Shown here in pieces: positions 19,215 through 29,463 of a DNA stretch of 64,000 bases; the first letter of the stretch is position 1, and each line of letters begins with the position of its first letter. Below the pieces are notes generated by a model. The model saw only the letters and a list, made by a program, of their open reading frames with translations, made no database searches and was not told the origin of the DNA. Position numbers and translations under genes: made by a program. Origin of the DNA: Saprospiraceae bacterium (GTDB taxonomy: Bacteria; Bacteroidota; Bacteroidia; Chitinophagales; Saprospiraceae). Location of the stretch: the NCBI GenBank assembly GCA_030729925.1, contig JANQWK010000012.1, positions 1,552 to 65,551 on the forward strand, in the 5' to 3' direction.

Positions 19215-20600
19215 ATGAATCAAACGATCAGCATCATTCGGGACGCCTTGCAGGGCAAGGAAGTGGATCTGACTGCGGTTAGCATCAAGCGAGCTATTGT
19301 GTTATTGGCCATTCCCATGGTTTTGGAGATGATCATGGAGTCTTTATTTGCGGTGGTAGATGTGTTTTTTGTGTCGCAGGTCAGTACAGAGGCCATAGCC
19401 ACGGTAGGTTTGACCGAGTCGGTACTCACCTTGTTGTATGCCTGTGCGATGGGACTGAGTATGGGGGCAACGGCGATGGTTTCGCGGCGGGTGGGGGAAA
19501 AGAACCCCGATGCGGCCGGGCTTGCTGCTGCGCAGGCGATCATGCTGGGGCTGATCCTTTCGGTGATCGTGGGGGTAGTGGGGATTTTTTATGCGGAAGA
19601 TATTTTGCGGTTGATGGGGGGTAGTCCTTCGTTGGTAGAGAGTGGTAAGGGGTACACCCGTTTGATGTTGGGAACCAGCATCATCATCATTTTACTTTTT
19701 TTGTTGAACGGGATATTCCGGGGAGCGGGTAATGCTGCGCTGGCCATGCAAGCTTTGTGGATTGCCAACGGGATCAATATCATTCTGGATCCCTTATTGA
19801 TATTTGGTTGGGGTCCGATTCCTGCCATGGGGGTAGAGGGAGCGGCATTAGCCACGGTAATTGGTCGCAGTACGGGGGTATTGTTCCAGTTGTATTTGCT
19901 ATTTCGCGGCAAGGGCATTGTGCAGATCCGTGCGGGATATTTTCGGGTACGCGCGGAAGTCATGAAGCGTTTGTTGGGGGTAGCTGCCACAGGGGCGGGT
20001 CAATTTCTGATTTCTTCGGCAAGTTGGGTATTTCTCATGCGGATCATTGCCGAATTGGGCAGTGAAAAAGTTGCGGGATACACGGTTGCGATCCGATTAT
20101 TGATTTTTACCATATTGCCGGCCTGGGGTTTGTCCAATGCGGCGGCTACCTTGGTGGGTCAAAACTTGGGTGCAGGTCAGCCCGATCGGGCTGAAAAATC
20201 GGCCTGGATGGCGGCGCATTTCAACATGATTTTCCTGGGACTGGTTTCGGTGATCTACCTGTTGGCAGCCCGGCCTATCATTGAATTGTTCACCACTGAG
20301 CCGGCGGTCGTAGCGAGCGGAGTAACCAGTCTGCAGATTCTCTCTTCCGGGTACATCTTATTTGCCTATGCGATGGTCATCACCCAGGCGTTCAACGGAG
20401 CGGGAGACACGCGCACGCCCACGCTGATCAACCTTTTCTGTTTTTGGATACTGGAAATCCCTTTGGGTTATGTATTGGCGATCACCTTTGACTTTGGACT
20501 GCCGGGCGTTTGCTGGGCTATTGTCATCAGTGAAAGTTTGATGGCCTTCCTGGCCATTGTCTTGTTCAGGCGGGGCAAGTGGAAGGGGATCGTCATATAA
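19215..20600 (+). CDS. MATE family efflux transporter
   Basis: A 461-residue inner-membrane protein with about 12 hydrophobic segments in two similar halves, each a MatE domain. The first half starts AIVLLAIPMVLEMIMESLF and the second repeats the pattern after residue 250. MATE proteins export cationic drugs or metabolites with H+ or Na+; the substrate is not readable here. It is divergent from the S9 peptidase gene, with 77 bp between starts, and ends before a strong bidirectional terminator. Confidence 0.92.
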   Translation: MNQTISIIRDALQGKEVDLTAVSIKRAIVLLAIPMVLEMIMESLFAVVDVFFVSQVSTEAIATVGLTESVLTLLYACAMGLSMGATAMVSRRVGEKNPDAAGLAAAQAIMLGLILSVIVGVVGIFYAEDILRLMGGSPSLVESGKGYTRLMLGTSIIIILLFLLNGIFRGAGNAALAMQALWIANGINIILDPLLIFGWGPIPAMGVEGAALATVIGRSTGVLFQLYLLFRGKGIVQIRAGYFRVRAEVMKRLLGVAATGAGQFLISSASWVFLMRIIAELGSEKVAGYTVAIRLLIFTILPAWGLSNAAATLVGQNLGAGQPDRAEKSAWMAAHFNMIFLGLVSVIYLLAARPIIELFTTEPAVVASGVTSLQILSSGYILFAYAMVITQAFNGAGDTRTPTLINLFCFWILEIPLGYVLAITFDFGLPGVCWAIVISESLMAFLAIVLFRRGKWKGIVI

Positions 20601-20637
20601 AAAAAAGGCCGGGGTTTTGGTAAAGCCCCGGCCTTTG
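20600..20637. terminator. Bidirectional terminator between MATE gene and ahcY
   Basis: An 8-bp GC stem GGCCGGGG / CCCCGGCC flanked by an A run on the left and TTTGTG on the right. Read on the minus strand it is followed by eight T, a strong intrinsic terminator for ahcY. On the plus strand it is a weaker one for the MATE gene. Confidence 0.85.
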
Positions 20638-20665
20638 TGTAGGTCGTGTATAGGAAAAGTACCGA

Positions 20666-21979
20666 TTAGTAGCGGTAGTATTCCGGTTTGAACGGACCTT
20701 CCGGCGTAACCCCGATATACTCGGCTTGGTCATTGCTCAGTTCGTCGAGTTCCACGCCAATTTTAGAAAGGTGTAGTCTGGCCACTTGCTCATCGAGGTG
20801 TTTGGGCAGGGTATAAACCTTATTTTCGTATTGGCTGTGGTTATGCCAAAGTTCCATTTGAGCCATTACCTGGTTGGTAAACGAATTGGACATCACGAAA
20901 GAGGGGTGTCCGGTAGCGCAGCCCAGGTTGACCAATCGGCCTTCAGCCAAAAGGATAATATCTTTGCCATCCACGGTATATTTGTCCACTTGTGGTTTGA
21001 TCACCACTTTGGAGTGTCCCACTTCGCGGTTGAGCCATGCCACATCAATTTCGTTATCGAAGTGACCGATATTTGCCAAGATGGCTTTATCTTTCATCAA
21101 ACGGAAATGTTTTTCCGAGATGATATCCTTATTGCCGGTTGCAGTTACGATGATATCAGCTCTTGGAATAGCATTGACCATTTTGGTCACTTCAAAGCCG
21201 TCCATAGCCGCTTGTAGTGCACAGATCGGGTCAATTTCGGTCACGATAACCCGGCAGCCTGCACCTTGTAGGGATGCAGCGGAACCTTTTCCAACGTCCC
21301 CGTAACCTGCCACGACAGCCACTTTACCTGCCATCATCACATCGGTAGCGCGTCGGATGGCATCTACGCAAGACTCTTTACAACCGTACTTGTTGTCGAA
21401 CTTAGATTTGGTCACGGAATCGTTCACGTTGATAGCGGGCATAGCCAGCGTACCTTTTTTCTGGCGCTCATACAAGCGGTGCACGCCGGTAGTTGTCTCC
21501 TCGCTCAACCCTTTCACGCCTGCGATCAATTCGGGGTGATGGTCCAACACCATATTGGTCAGGTCACCGCCATCATCGAGGATCATATTGAGGGGTTTGC
21601 CATCTTCGAAGGCAAAAAGGGTCTGTTCGATTGCCCACCAGAACTCTTCCTCGTTCATTCCTTTCCATGCATAAACGGGGATCCCTTTTGCAGCGATCGC
21701 TGCGGCTGCATGATCCTGGGTAGAGAAGATATTGCAAGAAGACCAGGACACCTCAGCACCGAGTTCGATGAGGGTTTCGATCAACACGGCGGTCTGAATG
21801 GTCATGTGAAGGCAACCCGCGATTCGGGCACCGGCTAAGGGTTTAGAAGCCCCGTATTGTTCTCTGAGTGCCATCAAGCCAGGCATTTCGGCTTCAGCCA
21901 GTTCGATTTCCTTGCGACCCCAGTCGGCCAGGGAAATATCCTTGACTTTGTATCCGGTATTCGTTTGAACGTTTTGCAT
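20666..21979 (-). CDS. ahcY: Adenosylhomocysteinase
   Basis: A 437-residue cytoplasmic NAD-dependent enzyme that splits S-adenosylhomocysteine into adenosine and homocysteine, closing the methylation cycle. It shows the NAD-binding [17 protein letters not shown], the substrate-domain segment [13 protein letters not shown] and the typical C-terminus PFKPEYYRY that completes the neighbouring subunit's site. The ATG at 21979 gives [14 protein letters not shown]; the upstream extension to 22030 is not family-like. The gene is monocistronic between two terminators. No SAH riboswitch is evident upstream; the minus-strand TAACTTTG at 22010-22017 may be its -7 box. Confidence 0.96.
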   Translation of the reverse strand: MQNVQTNTGYKVKDISLADWGRKEIELAEAEMPGLMALREQYGASKPLAGARIAGCLHMTIQTAVLIETLIELGAEVSWSSCNIFSTQDHAAAAIAAKGIPVYAWKGMNEEEFWWAIEQTLFAFEDGKPLNMILDDGGDLTNMVLDHHPELIAGVKGLSEETTTGVHRLYERQKKGTLAMPAINVNDSVTKSKFDNKYGCKESCVDAIRRATDVMMAGKVAVVAGYGDVGKGSAASLQGAGCRVIVTEIDPICALQAAMDGFEVTKMVNAIPRADIIVTATGNKDIISEKHFRLMKDKAILANIGHFDNEIDVAWLNREVGHSKVVIKPQVDKYTVDGKDIILLAEGRLVNLGCATGHPSFVMSNSFTNQVMAQMELWHNHSQYENKVYTLPKHLDEQVARLHLSKIGVELDELSNDQAEYIGVTPEGPFKPEYYRY

Positions 21980-22087
21980 GAAATTATTTTTGAGTTTGAA
22001 GAATTGCCGCAAAGTTAAAGTATTGGACAAAGTTTTGCTAATATTTATCAGGCAATTGCGATTTTATGTACGATTATTAGGGACAAA

Positions 22088-22120
22088 AAAAGCCTCCCCC
22101 CGATATCGGGAGGAGGCTGC
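22088..22120 (-). terminator. Terminator of the susC-susD transcript
   Basis: On the minus strand, AGCCTCC and GGAGGCT pair around CCCGATATCGGG (22091-22118) and are followed by seven T. It lies 21 bp after the susD stop and separates that unit from ahcY. Confidence 0.85.
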
Positions 22121-22138
22121 AAGCAAAGTATCATCCAT

Positions 22139-23608
22139 TTATTTCTCCCACCAAACTTTTGTCGTGATTTCGTCCGGTCCTTGTCTGCTGATTGCAGCTT
22201 GCCGGCTCTCTGCATTCAGGGCTTCTTCCTTGGAAGGATATTCGAAGCGGCTGGGGTAGGTGCTGTAGAAAGCATCCGGCCCTGGCTGAATGGTCGTTGG
22301 GAAACCTGTTCTGCGGAATTCGATAAAACCCTGGAAGTCTGTGTAGAACAAAGCCAGGTATTTCTGCTGCATAATGCGCTCCAGGGTGTTGTTGAAGGCA
22401 CTTTCTTGTGCAGTCAGGTAGTCTCCCGGCATGGGGATACCCCAGTAAGTGATGGCAGCCTCGACACCGCGGTTGTACCATTGGGTGGCATCTGCTGCGA
22501 TCCAACCTCTGAAAGCTGCCTCAGACAGGATGAACGCCACTTCGGCGTATTGCATAAGGCGTGCTTCGTTGCGGTTGGGTGCAAAGAAGAAAAAGTCGCT
22601 GTTGAACTTGGACAAGAAGGCATCTCCGCCTTTGTATTCGTAGGCGGGGCCATCCACAATGCCGTTTTGCATACCGGAAATTTCAGGAGAGCCTGCAGCC
22701 ACGGAGTTGGCGGTAGGGTCTGCCCAAAAGGCCAGCCTTGGGTCGTTGAAGCTGCGCAAAACGCCTTCTACGGTTTCGCTGATCCGGTATTCGTTGTAAG
22801 AACCGGAGCGGTAGGTGGACTCTTCCGTGATGGGGTGAGCGTTGGGTCGTGCAGAAAGGTATTTCAACACGGCGTTGTCGCTGTTGGAAGCCATGATGGG
22901 GTATTGGGCAGCATTGCCGAACACCTTGGTGATTTCTGCCTGTGCGGTCGTGGGTTTCACCTTGCTCAGGCGCATGGCAACGCGCAGGTGTAGGCTGTTG
23001 GCAAACCTTCTCCACTTGTCCAGGTTTCCGTTGAAGATAATATCACCTTTGATGTTGGGCAAATAAGCAGCGCTTAGCAACGTATTGGCCTTCTCGAGGT
23101 TTTCCAGCAACTGGTTGTAAATCGCTTCCTGGGTATCGTAAGCGGGGGTAAAAACAGGTTCTTCTGCGGTAGCTGCTGCTGCCTCAGAGAAAGGCACATC
23201 GCCCCACATATCGGTCAGGATCTGCCCGATCCAGGCTTGCATGATCAGCGAAACAGCCTCGTAGCTCACGTGGGCTTTTTGAGAAGCGATAGCCTGAAGT
23301 TCTCTGGCGTCGCGGATAGACAGGTACAGCCCGTTCCAGGTACCGGATTGGTCGCCCCAGTTAAAGAGGTCGAATTCTGTAAATACAATTCTGGCACCGT
23401 ACTGCGCCATGAGGTTGCCCTCGCTCCAGGCGGAACCTACCATGTTGTTGACCGCGCTGCGCTGGATGTTGGTCAGCAGCAGTTCGGGGTTGTTTTCGAT
23501 GCTTAAGGCCACATCGGGGTTTTCGTTGCTCACCTCAAAAGAGTCGCAGGCACTGACTGCCAGCAGAAGACCGATGAGGAGGACACTATGTTTGAACATT
23601 TTTTTCAT
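22139..23608 (-). CDS. SusD/RagB-like nutrient-binding outer-membrane lipoprotein
   Basis: A 489-residue surface lipoprotein (signal with lipobox VSAC). It has the SusD-like helical-repeat fold of the PF12771-like branch: NENPDVALSIENNPELLLTNIQ near the start, LSEAAFRGW in the middle and the closing YPSKEEALN region. SusD proteins sit on top of the SusC barrel and bind the nutrient as a lid. The gene follows susC by 18 bp. This SusD branch is often found away from glycan-degrading enzymes, and no glycoside hydrolase is present here, so the ligand need not be a sugar. Confidence 0.92.
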   Translation of the reverse strand: MKKMFKHSVLLIGLLLAVSACDSFEVSNENPDVALSIENNPELLLTNIQRSAVNNMVGSAWSEGNLMAQYGARIVFTEFDLFNWGDQSGTWNGLYLSIRDARELQAIASQKAHVSYEAVSLIMQAWIGQILTDMWGDVPFSEAAAATAEEPVFTPAYDTQEAIYNQLLENLEKANTLLSAAYLPNIKGDIIFNGNLDKWRRFANSLHLRVAMRLSKVKPTTAQAEITKVFGNAAQYPIMASNSDNAVLKYLSARPNAHPITEESTYRSGSYNEYRISETVEGVLRSFNDPRLAFWADPTANSVAAGSPEISGMQNGIVDGPAYEYKGGDAFLSKFNSDFFFFAPNRNEARLMQYAEVAFILSEAAFRGWIAADATQWYNRGVEAAITYWGIPMPGDYLTAQESAFNNTLERIMQQKYLALFYTDFQGFIEFRRTGFPTTIQPGPDAFYSTYPSRFEYPSKEEALNAESRQAAISRQGPDEITTKVWWEK

Positions 23609-23626
23609 GGTTCTTGTGTTTTTGGA

Positions 23627-26600
23627 TTAGAAATCAACTTTTACCGAGAAACCTACGCTGCGTGAAGAGGGTACTGTAGCGTCTTCCACGCCGGGTACAA
23701 ATTGTCCGCCTCCGAATGATAGGAGTTCCGGGTCGCCGTGGTTGAAGTCTTTCGCCCACAACATCAAGTTGTTGCCAATCAGAGAAAGGGTAAGTTTGTT
23801 GATGGTTTTGCTGTTGAGTACCGATGCAGGGATCTGGTAGCTCAGGCGTGCCTCACGAAGTTTGATGAAAGTAGCATCGTACAAACCTTCGGTTTCGTTT
23901 TGGCGGCGGTAGCGGTTGTTGTGGTAAGCGTTGGCTGGTACCTTCACATCGTTAGGGACATAGCTGATGCTTCCATTGTCGTTGACGACTTCTTTTACCC
24001 CTGCACCAATGATACCGTCAGTTTTGGTTTGTCCGGATGCGTCGGTGTAGCTTAGACCTGAGTCGTAAATACCCGGGTGTGCGCCCCCGAATTCTGGTTC
24101 TCTGCCCCAAAGGGTTTCTACTACGTTACCGGCAGTGGCCGCGATCAGGCGCGTAGCGGAGATCAGGTCGCCACCTTGACGGTAGTCAAACAAAAAGCTG
24201 AGGGAGAAATTTTTATAAGCAAATTCGTTGGTTACACCCAACATGAAATCGGGGTTGAAGTTACCGATTTTACGCAGGGTGTTGTCTTCCTGAACCAGAC
24301 CGTTTTTGAAGATGACTTCTCCGTAGTAAGGGCTGGAAGGATCCTGTACGGTTTTCAAACCCGTCCCCCACATATCACCCAATGAACCACCTTTTTGGGC
24401 TATCAGGGTCATCCGGTTACCGCCATATACATAACGGTCAACGCCTTGTGGCAGCTCCAGGATTTCGTTGCGGTTGAGGGAGAAGTTGAACAGGGCGTTC
24501 CACTTGAATTTTTTGTCGGAAGACAGGGGTGCCACGCCAAGCAGGGCTTCGATACCGTAGTTTTGAATCTTACCTGCGTTGATCAAACGGGAGGTTTTAC
24601 CCGTTGTTGCCGGCAATTCGATAGCGAGGATCTGGTTTTCTGAGATGGTACTATAATAAGTCACATCCAGGTTCAGTCTGTTTTTAAACAGGCGCACATC
24701 TGCACCGATCTCGAAAGAGGTCTGCAACTCAGGCTTCAGATCGAGGTTGGGCAGTGCGTTGGAAGGCGCTGCAGTGGCATTGCTTCCAAATGGGGTTCCA
24801 CCAAACAGGAAGGGGTTGGCCAACTGGAACGGGGAAGCATCGCTACCTACCTGTGCTACCCCTACGCGCAATTTGGCGAAGGAAAGGGTGCTGTTGACGG
24901 GTACGTCAAACAGATCCGTCAATACTGCACTCAGCGAAGCAGAAGGATAGAAGTAGGAATTGTTGTCCACAGGCAGGGTGCTGGACCAGTCGTTTCGGGC
25001 GGTCAAGTCCAGGTAAATGGCATTTTTCCAGCCGATTTGGGCGAAACCATATACCGAGTTGATTTGTCTTTCCGGCCGGTCAATAGATTGTACCAGCGGC
25101 ACACTTGCGTTGGTGAAGGAGTAAACACCCGGAATCAACAGACCATTGGCCGACAAACCATTGAAGTGGTTTTTCTGAACCATGCGGTTACCACCCAGGT
25201 TAGCACTTACCGTCAAATCACTGCCAAAGTTTTTGTTGAAGTTAAGCAGGAAGTCGAGGTTGGTTTCGTTGAAGTTGATTTTGTCTTCTCTGTATTGTCC
25301 TCTTGGGAAACGCTGGGTAGAATAGGCGCGTTTCATAAAGCGGTATTCAGAGAAGAAGTCAGTACCTCCGCGAACCATCAGGTTGAGGTAGGGGGTAAAC
25401 TTGTAGTTGGCTGAAATATTTCCAATGATCCTGTCTTTTTGCAGGGCATTGGTGTTTTCGTACATCGTGAAGTAAGGGTTGTCGTGGTAGTTGTAGTTGT
25501 AGTTGAACTGCTGGAAGCCTTCCAGGCCGCGCTGCCAGTAATCTCTGAGCGAGCTGGTGCTGACGTTTTGACCCCACCAGATAAACAGGTACATGACCGA
25601 TTCTGTACCATATCCATTGACATGGCGGTTGTCACTGTCAGTGCGGATGTAGTTGGACTTTGCCGAGATGGTCAACTTGTCGGTGAGGTTGTAATCTCCC
25701 GAAATGGCCACAGTATTTCTGCGCAAGTCGGTATTAGGAAGAATGCCGGTGTTGTCAAAGTTGGTGTACGACACCCGGAAGTTTCCATTGTCATTATTTC
25801 CGAAGAAGGATACGTTGTTGATCAGGGTGCGACCTGTTTCCATGAAGTTGGCCACCGGATCTCCCGGATCTACAAAAGGCGTCGGTGTGATGGCACCGCG
25901 ACGAGCCAGGTTGACCCCGCTTGGACCCAGTACAAAGTCCAAACCATGAACGTCAGCACCTCTTAGTCCGTTGGCGGTAGGAGAGTCGTGCTGTGCAATG
26001 AGTCGGCCATCCAGTCTCGGTCCCCAGCTTTCGTCCACCCCGTCGAAGGTTCCGTTACCGTAACCGTCCACAAAGCCAAACTGAAAGTTTTTACCCTGAC
26101 CATATTCTCGCTGAAATTCAGGTCCTGTTAGGATAGACTCGAAGGTGGTTTTGGAGTGGACACTTACACCGATCCCTTTTTTGCCTTTACCACTTTTGGT
26201 CGTGATGATCACCGCTCCGTTGGCTGCACGAGATCCGTACAAAGCCGTAGCGTTGGCACCCTTCAACACAGAGATGCTCTCGATATCGTCGGGGTTGATG
26301 TCGGCTGCACCATTGCCAAAGTCCATGTTCATGTTGCTGGCAATACCGCGTGTGTTGGTACGGGTATCAGTGGTGTTGTTGATAGGAGTACCATCTACGA
26401 CAAACAGCGGCTGGTTGTCGCCGCTCATAGAAGTGTAGCCTCGAATCACCACACTGGCAGAAGCACCTGCTCCTGCACCGCTGCTTACCACTTGTACACC
26501 GGCAGTACGACCGGCAAGTGAACTAACCAGGTTGGCACCGTTGGCAGCAGCGATTTCCTCGCCACCCAATTCCTGCACGGCATAGCCCAATGCCTTTTTT

Positions 26601-26953
26601 TCACGGGTAATACCGAGTGCGGTAACAGTCACCTCATCCAATCCCAAAGCAGACTCCGTCAAAGTGATAGAGAGGGTTTCTGTGCCGGTAACGGCTATTT
26701 CAATCGTGGTGTAACCCACATAAGATACCGACAATACCGTCGGCAAAGTTGCCACGCTGATCTCGAAGTTTCCCTCGAAATCGGTTACCGCTCCTGTAGC
26801 AGTACTTTTCTCGATAATGGTGGCTCCAATCAAAGGCTCGGCCGAGGTATTGGCTACCTTGCCTCGGATAAGTTGCTGCCCGTTTACCTGTGTGTAAAGG
26901 GCAACAACCATCAAGGTAAAGAATAAACGACTGGTGTACAGATGTTTAAACAT
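23627..26953 (-). CDS. SusC/RagA family TonB-dependent outer-membrane transporter
   Basis: A 1108-residue TonB-dependent barrel. After a signal peptide (to about residue 25, NGQ) comes a carboxypeptidase-D-regulatory-like domain (GKVANTSAEPLIGATI ... VSYVGY). Next are the plug with the SusC signature region (GADVRGY-like SASVVIRGYTSM, SISVLKGANATALYGSRAANGAVIITTKSGK) and then the 22-strand barrel, ending in SVGFSVKVDF. It imports the substrate bound by the adjacent SusD protein, driven by TonB-ExbBD. The 120-bp gap before it (26954-27073) contains no clear promoter or terminator, so it may be transcribed from the phosphoesterase genes upstream. Confidence 0.94.
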   Translation of the reverse strand: MFKHLYTSRLFFTLMVVALYTQVNGQQLIRGKVANTSAEPLIGATIIEKSTATGAVTDFEGNFEISVATLPTVLSVSYVGYTTIEIAVTGTETLSITLTESALGLDEVTVTALGITREKKALGYAVQELGGEEIAAANGANLVSSLAGRTAGVQVVSSGAGAGASASVVIRGYTSMSGDNQPLFVVDGTPINNTTDTRTNTRGIASNMNMDFGNGAADINPDDIESISVLKGANATALYGSRAANGAVIITTKSGKGKKGIGVSVHSKTTFESILTGPEFQREYGQGKNFQFGFVDGYGNGTFDGVDESWGPRLDGRLIAQHDSPTANGLRGADVHGLDFVLGPSGVNLARRGAITPTPFVDPGDPVANFMETGRTLINNVSFFGNNDNGNFRVSYTNFDNTGILPNTDLRRNTVAISGDYNLTDKLTISAKSNYIRTDSDNRHVNGYGTESVMYLFIWWGQNVSTSSLRDYWQRGLEGFQQFNYNYNYHDNPYFTMYENTNALQKDRIIGNISANYKFTPYLNLMVRGGTDFFSEYRFMKRAYSTQRFPRGQYREDKINFNETNLDFLLNFNKNFGSDLTVSANLGGNRMVQKNHFNGLSANGLLIPGVYSFTNASVPLVQSIDRPERQINSVYGFAQIGWKNAIYLDLTARNDWSSTLPVDNNSYFYPSASLSAVLTDLFDVPVNSTLSFAKLRVGVAQVGSDASPFQLANPFLFGGTPFGSNATAAPSNALPNLDLKPELQTSFEIGADVRLFKNRLNLDVTYYSTISENQILAIELPATTGKTSRLINAGKIQNYGIEALLGVAPLSSDKKFKWNALFNFSLNRNEILELPQGVDRYVYGGNRMTLIAQKGGSLGDMWGTGLKTVQDPSSPYYGEVIFKNGLVQEDNTLRKIGNFNPDFMLGVTNEFAYKNFSLSFLFDYRQGGDLISATRLIAATAGNVVETLWGREPEFGGAHPGIYDSGLSYTDASGQTKTDGIIGAGVKEVVNDNGSISYVPNDVKVPANAYHNNRYRRQNETEGLYDATFIKLREARLSYQIPASVLNSKTINKLTLSLIGNNLMLWAKDFNHGDPELLSFGGGQFVPGVEDATVPSSRSVGFSVKVDF

Positions 26954-27073
26954 GAATGGTTGTTTTTGTTAAAGAATACACAAAACAACTCATCATGCTT
27001 TAATCCAACCGTCGCCTAATCTTAAGAATAAGTTAGTTATTTGGTGTCGAATTTCAGTTTTGTAACTTTTTCA

Positions 27074-28174
27074 TTAATTCTTGTTTAACAAATCCCCGAT
27101 TGCCTGTCCGGCTTTGCCCTTGCCGTCATAAGGAATGCCGAGGAGGGTAGTCGCGGTGCGGGCGATTTGGTTGGTATAGTAAACGGGTGAATTTTGCCGT
27201 TCGCCGCTGGCTGGGGTATCGGGTCCTATAGCGGCGATCCAGGTTTGGTAGGCATCTTTGACGCTGGTACCGTGGTCGGTCCACTGGCGTTTGATGGCGT
27301 CTCCGCGGCCGTGGTCGGTGGTGATGATAAAGGTAGTATTGTTGGCGTAGTGGGGATCTTTTTGGCAATACTCCCAGAGTTGGCGGATAAAAGTATCTGT
27401 TCTTCGAGCAGCATGGAGGTATTGGTCGTAGTCGGCATCGTGGGCAAAGTCATCGGTTTCGCCGTAGGCGATGTAGAGGAGTCGGGGCTGGTGTTTTTTG
27501 ACCCACTCGAGCGCGTAATGGTGGGTAAAGACGTCCAGTCTGACGCTTGACCAGGGAGAGGGGGTTTGTTCTTGGAGTTCATTGAGGAAGCTTTCCCGTT
27601 CGCTGAGGGTTTCTTCGGTGGCAGGCTGAAAACCGGCATTGACGTGCACCCCACTGCGCTGGTCGTTGATGATATAAGGAAAGACATCCCAGGAGCCGAA
27701 GGCGGCCACTTTCCCTTCGAAACCGGGGCTTTGGTTGGCTATTTCGAGTATGGTGGAGTTGGGATTGTATTTTTTGGCATTGGAAGTGATGTTCGGGTCG
27801 GCATAGCCGGTGAGGATTTCATTGTAGCCCGGGTAGGAAAACCACTGGTCGTTCGTAAGGTTGACTTGGCTGTTGAGGTTTCGGTTGCCGATAAGTTGTC
27901 CTTCTTTGGCGAGGGTTGACCAAAAGAAAGGCATGAGGAGCTGTCGGCGCTGTTCCGGGCTTTCTGCCCAAAAGGCGTCTTTGAGCGATTGGGTATCGCT
28001 GACGTACCGGGTATCAGCGATGAGTTCTGGATCTGCTCCGGCAAAAAGTTCCTGCCAGCGCAATCCGTCGAGGGTGATGATCCATACGTTTTGGGTTTGG
28101 TAGTCCTGCGCTCGGATAGTGGAAACAAACAAGCAGGACAGGAGGAAAAGAGCGAAATGGGGTTTGAATGGCAT
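27074..28174 (-). CDS. Alkaline-phosphatase-fold phosphoesterase, secreted
   Basis: A 366-residue enzyme with a signal peptide (to about residue 22, IRAQ). Alkaline-phosphatase superfamily metal ligands are seen as WIITLDGLRWQELF near the start, GETDDFAHDAD in the middle and ITTDHGRGD then TDHG later, as in phosphodiesterase/nucleotide pyrophosphatase relatives. It should hydrolyse phosphate mono- or diesters in the periplasm or outside. The gene lies between a metallophosphoesterase gene (14 bp upstream) and susC (120 bp downstream), all on the minus strand, so it may release or prepare the SusCD ligand. The precise substrate is unknown. Confidence 0.85.
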   Translation of the reverse strand: MPFKPHFALFLLSCLFVSTIRAQDYQTQNVWIITLDGLRWQELFAGADPELIADTRYVSDTQSLKDAFWAESPEQRRQLLMPFFWSTLAKEGQLIGNRNLNSQVNLTNDQWFSYPGYNEILTGYADPNITSNAKKYNPNSTILEIANQSPGFEGKVAAFGSWDVFPYIINDQRSGVHVNAGFQPATEETLSERESFLNELQEQTPSPWSSVRLDVFTHHYALEWVKKHQPRLLYIAYGETDDFAHDADYDQYLHAARRTDTFIRQLWEYCQKDPHYANNTTFIITTDHGRGDAIKRQWTDHGTSVKDAYQTWIAAIGPDTPASGERQNSPVYYTNQIARTATTLLGIPYDGKGKAGQAIGDLLNKN

Positions 28175-28188
28175 AGGGATAAGGTTTT

Positions 28189-29448
28189 TTATTTTGTAAA
28201 GGTCACTTGATCTATGATGTGGCCGTTGAGGTCGTACACCAGGAGTTCGGCCTTGTTGTCATGGAGCACCATCCGACAAAAGTGATGGACTTTGAGGATG
28301 TTGTCCATCTGGGGTTGAGGATTGTTTGGGGGCGCTTCCAATCCGCCACCTGCGCCACCTGAGAGGATAAAATGGGTAGCTTGTTGACCGTAGTTTTTGC
28401 TGAGGCGCTCGTAGTCGTGGTTGTGTCCGCCAAGCACGAAATCAATCCGGTATTTTTCCGCAAGGGAAGCTATCCAATCGCGCAGGAATAAGTCGCCCTC
28501 ATGACCCTCCCAGCCTTGCCCGTAAGGAAATTGATGCAGTGCAACGAATCGCCAGTCTGCTCGTTGCCAGGCTTCTGACGACAAAACTTCCATAGCCCAT
28601 TGTTGCTGCAACGAGTCAATAGACAGGGGGAAATTGCCATTGGGGTCGAGCATCAGGAAGATGGCATTGCCCCGGCTGAAGGAATACCAGGTGGTTTGGC
28701 CGGGTTGCAACTGGACGAGTTGCCGATAATGATTGCTGACCAAGTCCTGGTAGTAGCCATCATAGTCGTGGTTGCCCGGAATGAGGAACACTTCCCGGTC
28801 GGCAGAAAGCGCATACAGGATTTTCTCGAAGTCTATCCATTGTTCTCTGTCTATCCCATTGCCCACCAGGTCGCCCAGTCCGATGGAAAAATGGTCGGGA
28901 TACCGCTGCATTTGGGCTGCCAATTGCCGAAACACAGGCCATCCGCCCTGGGAGTCGCCCCAAAAGCTGAAATGCACAGGGGGCTTACGCGCTTTAGGGG
29001 TGAGTAGGGTGATGGATCTTAGGCCGCCTTCTAGGGCGTTGTTGAGTACCCGGATTTGCAGGTTGTTTACCCTATTTCTTTGCCCGGGCAATATGAAATG
29101 CCCAAACTGGTCGCGCAGCAACATTTGTGCGTTGAGCCAGGCCTGTGCTCCGTCATCGGCGCTGATGGCCATTCGGGTAGCCGAGTCCGGCAAAACGACA
29201 TTGGTCTGGTACCAGAGTGCCTGATCAGGCATGTTCACGCGGTGGGGAAGGGCAACCGCTATACTTTCTTGGAAATCCGGGATGAAGCCGGGTATCAGCC
29301 CCTGAGCAGTTTTTTCCGGCAGGAAATACCAAGTACCTTCCAAAGGCGTAGGAGTATAACTATTCCTATCGGAAAAAGGATACCTTCCGGTTTGGCCGAC
29401 AAGTACCGTGGTGACCAGCAATAAAAGCCCTGCAGCATACCCTTTCAT
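28189..29448 (-). CDS. Calcineurin-like metallophosphoesterase, secreted
   Basis: A 419-residue enzyme with signal peptide MKGYAAGLLLLVTTVLVGQ at the ATG 29448; the open frame further upstream is not protein-like. The five dinuclear-metal motifs are present in order: GDSQGG, GLGDLVGNG, PGNHDYDG, LHQFPYG and GGHNHDYER. A beta-sandwich-like domain precedes the catalytic part, as in purple acid phosphatases. It hydrolyses phosphoesters outside the cytoplasm. It is first in the leftward cluster with the alkaline-phosphatase-fold gene, susC and susD, and a good promoter lies just upstream. Confidence 0.9.
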   Translation of the reverse strand: MKGYAAGLLLLVTTVLVGQTGRYPFSDRNSYTPTPLEGTWYFLPEKTAQGLIPGFIPDFQESIAVALPHRVNMPDQALWYQTNVVLPDSATRMAISADDGAQAWLNAQMLLRDQFGHFILPGQRNRVNNLQIRVLNNALEGGLRSITLLTPKARKPPVHFSFWGDSQGGWPVFRQLAAQMQRYPDHFSIGLGDLVGNGIDREQWIDFEKILYALSADREVFLIPGNHDYDGYYQDLVSNHYRQLVQLQPGQTTWYSFSRGNAIFLMLDPNGNFPLSIDSLQQQWAMEVLSSEAWQRADWRFVALHQFPYGQGWEGHEGDLFLRDWIASLAEKYRIDFVLGGHNHDYERLSKNYGQQATHFILSGGAGGGLEAPPNNPQPQMDNILKVHHFCRMVLHDNKAELLVYDLNGHIIDQVTFTK

Positions 29449-29463
29449 AGAGAAAATTTCCGA

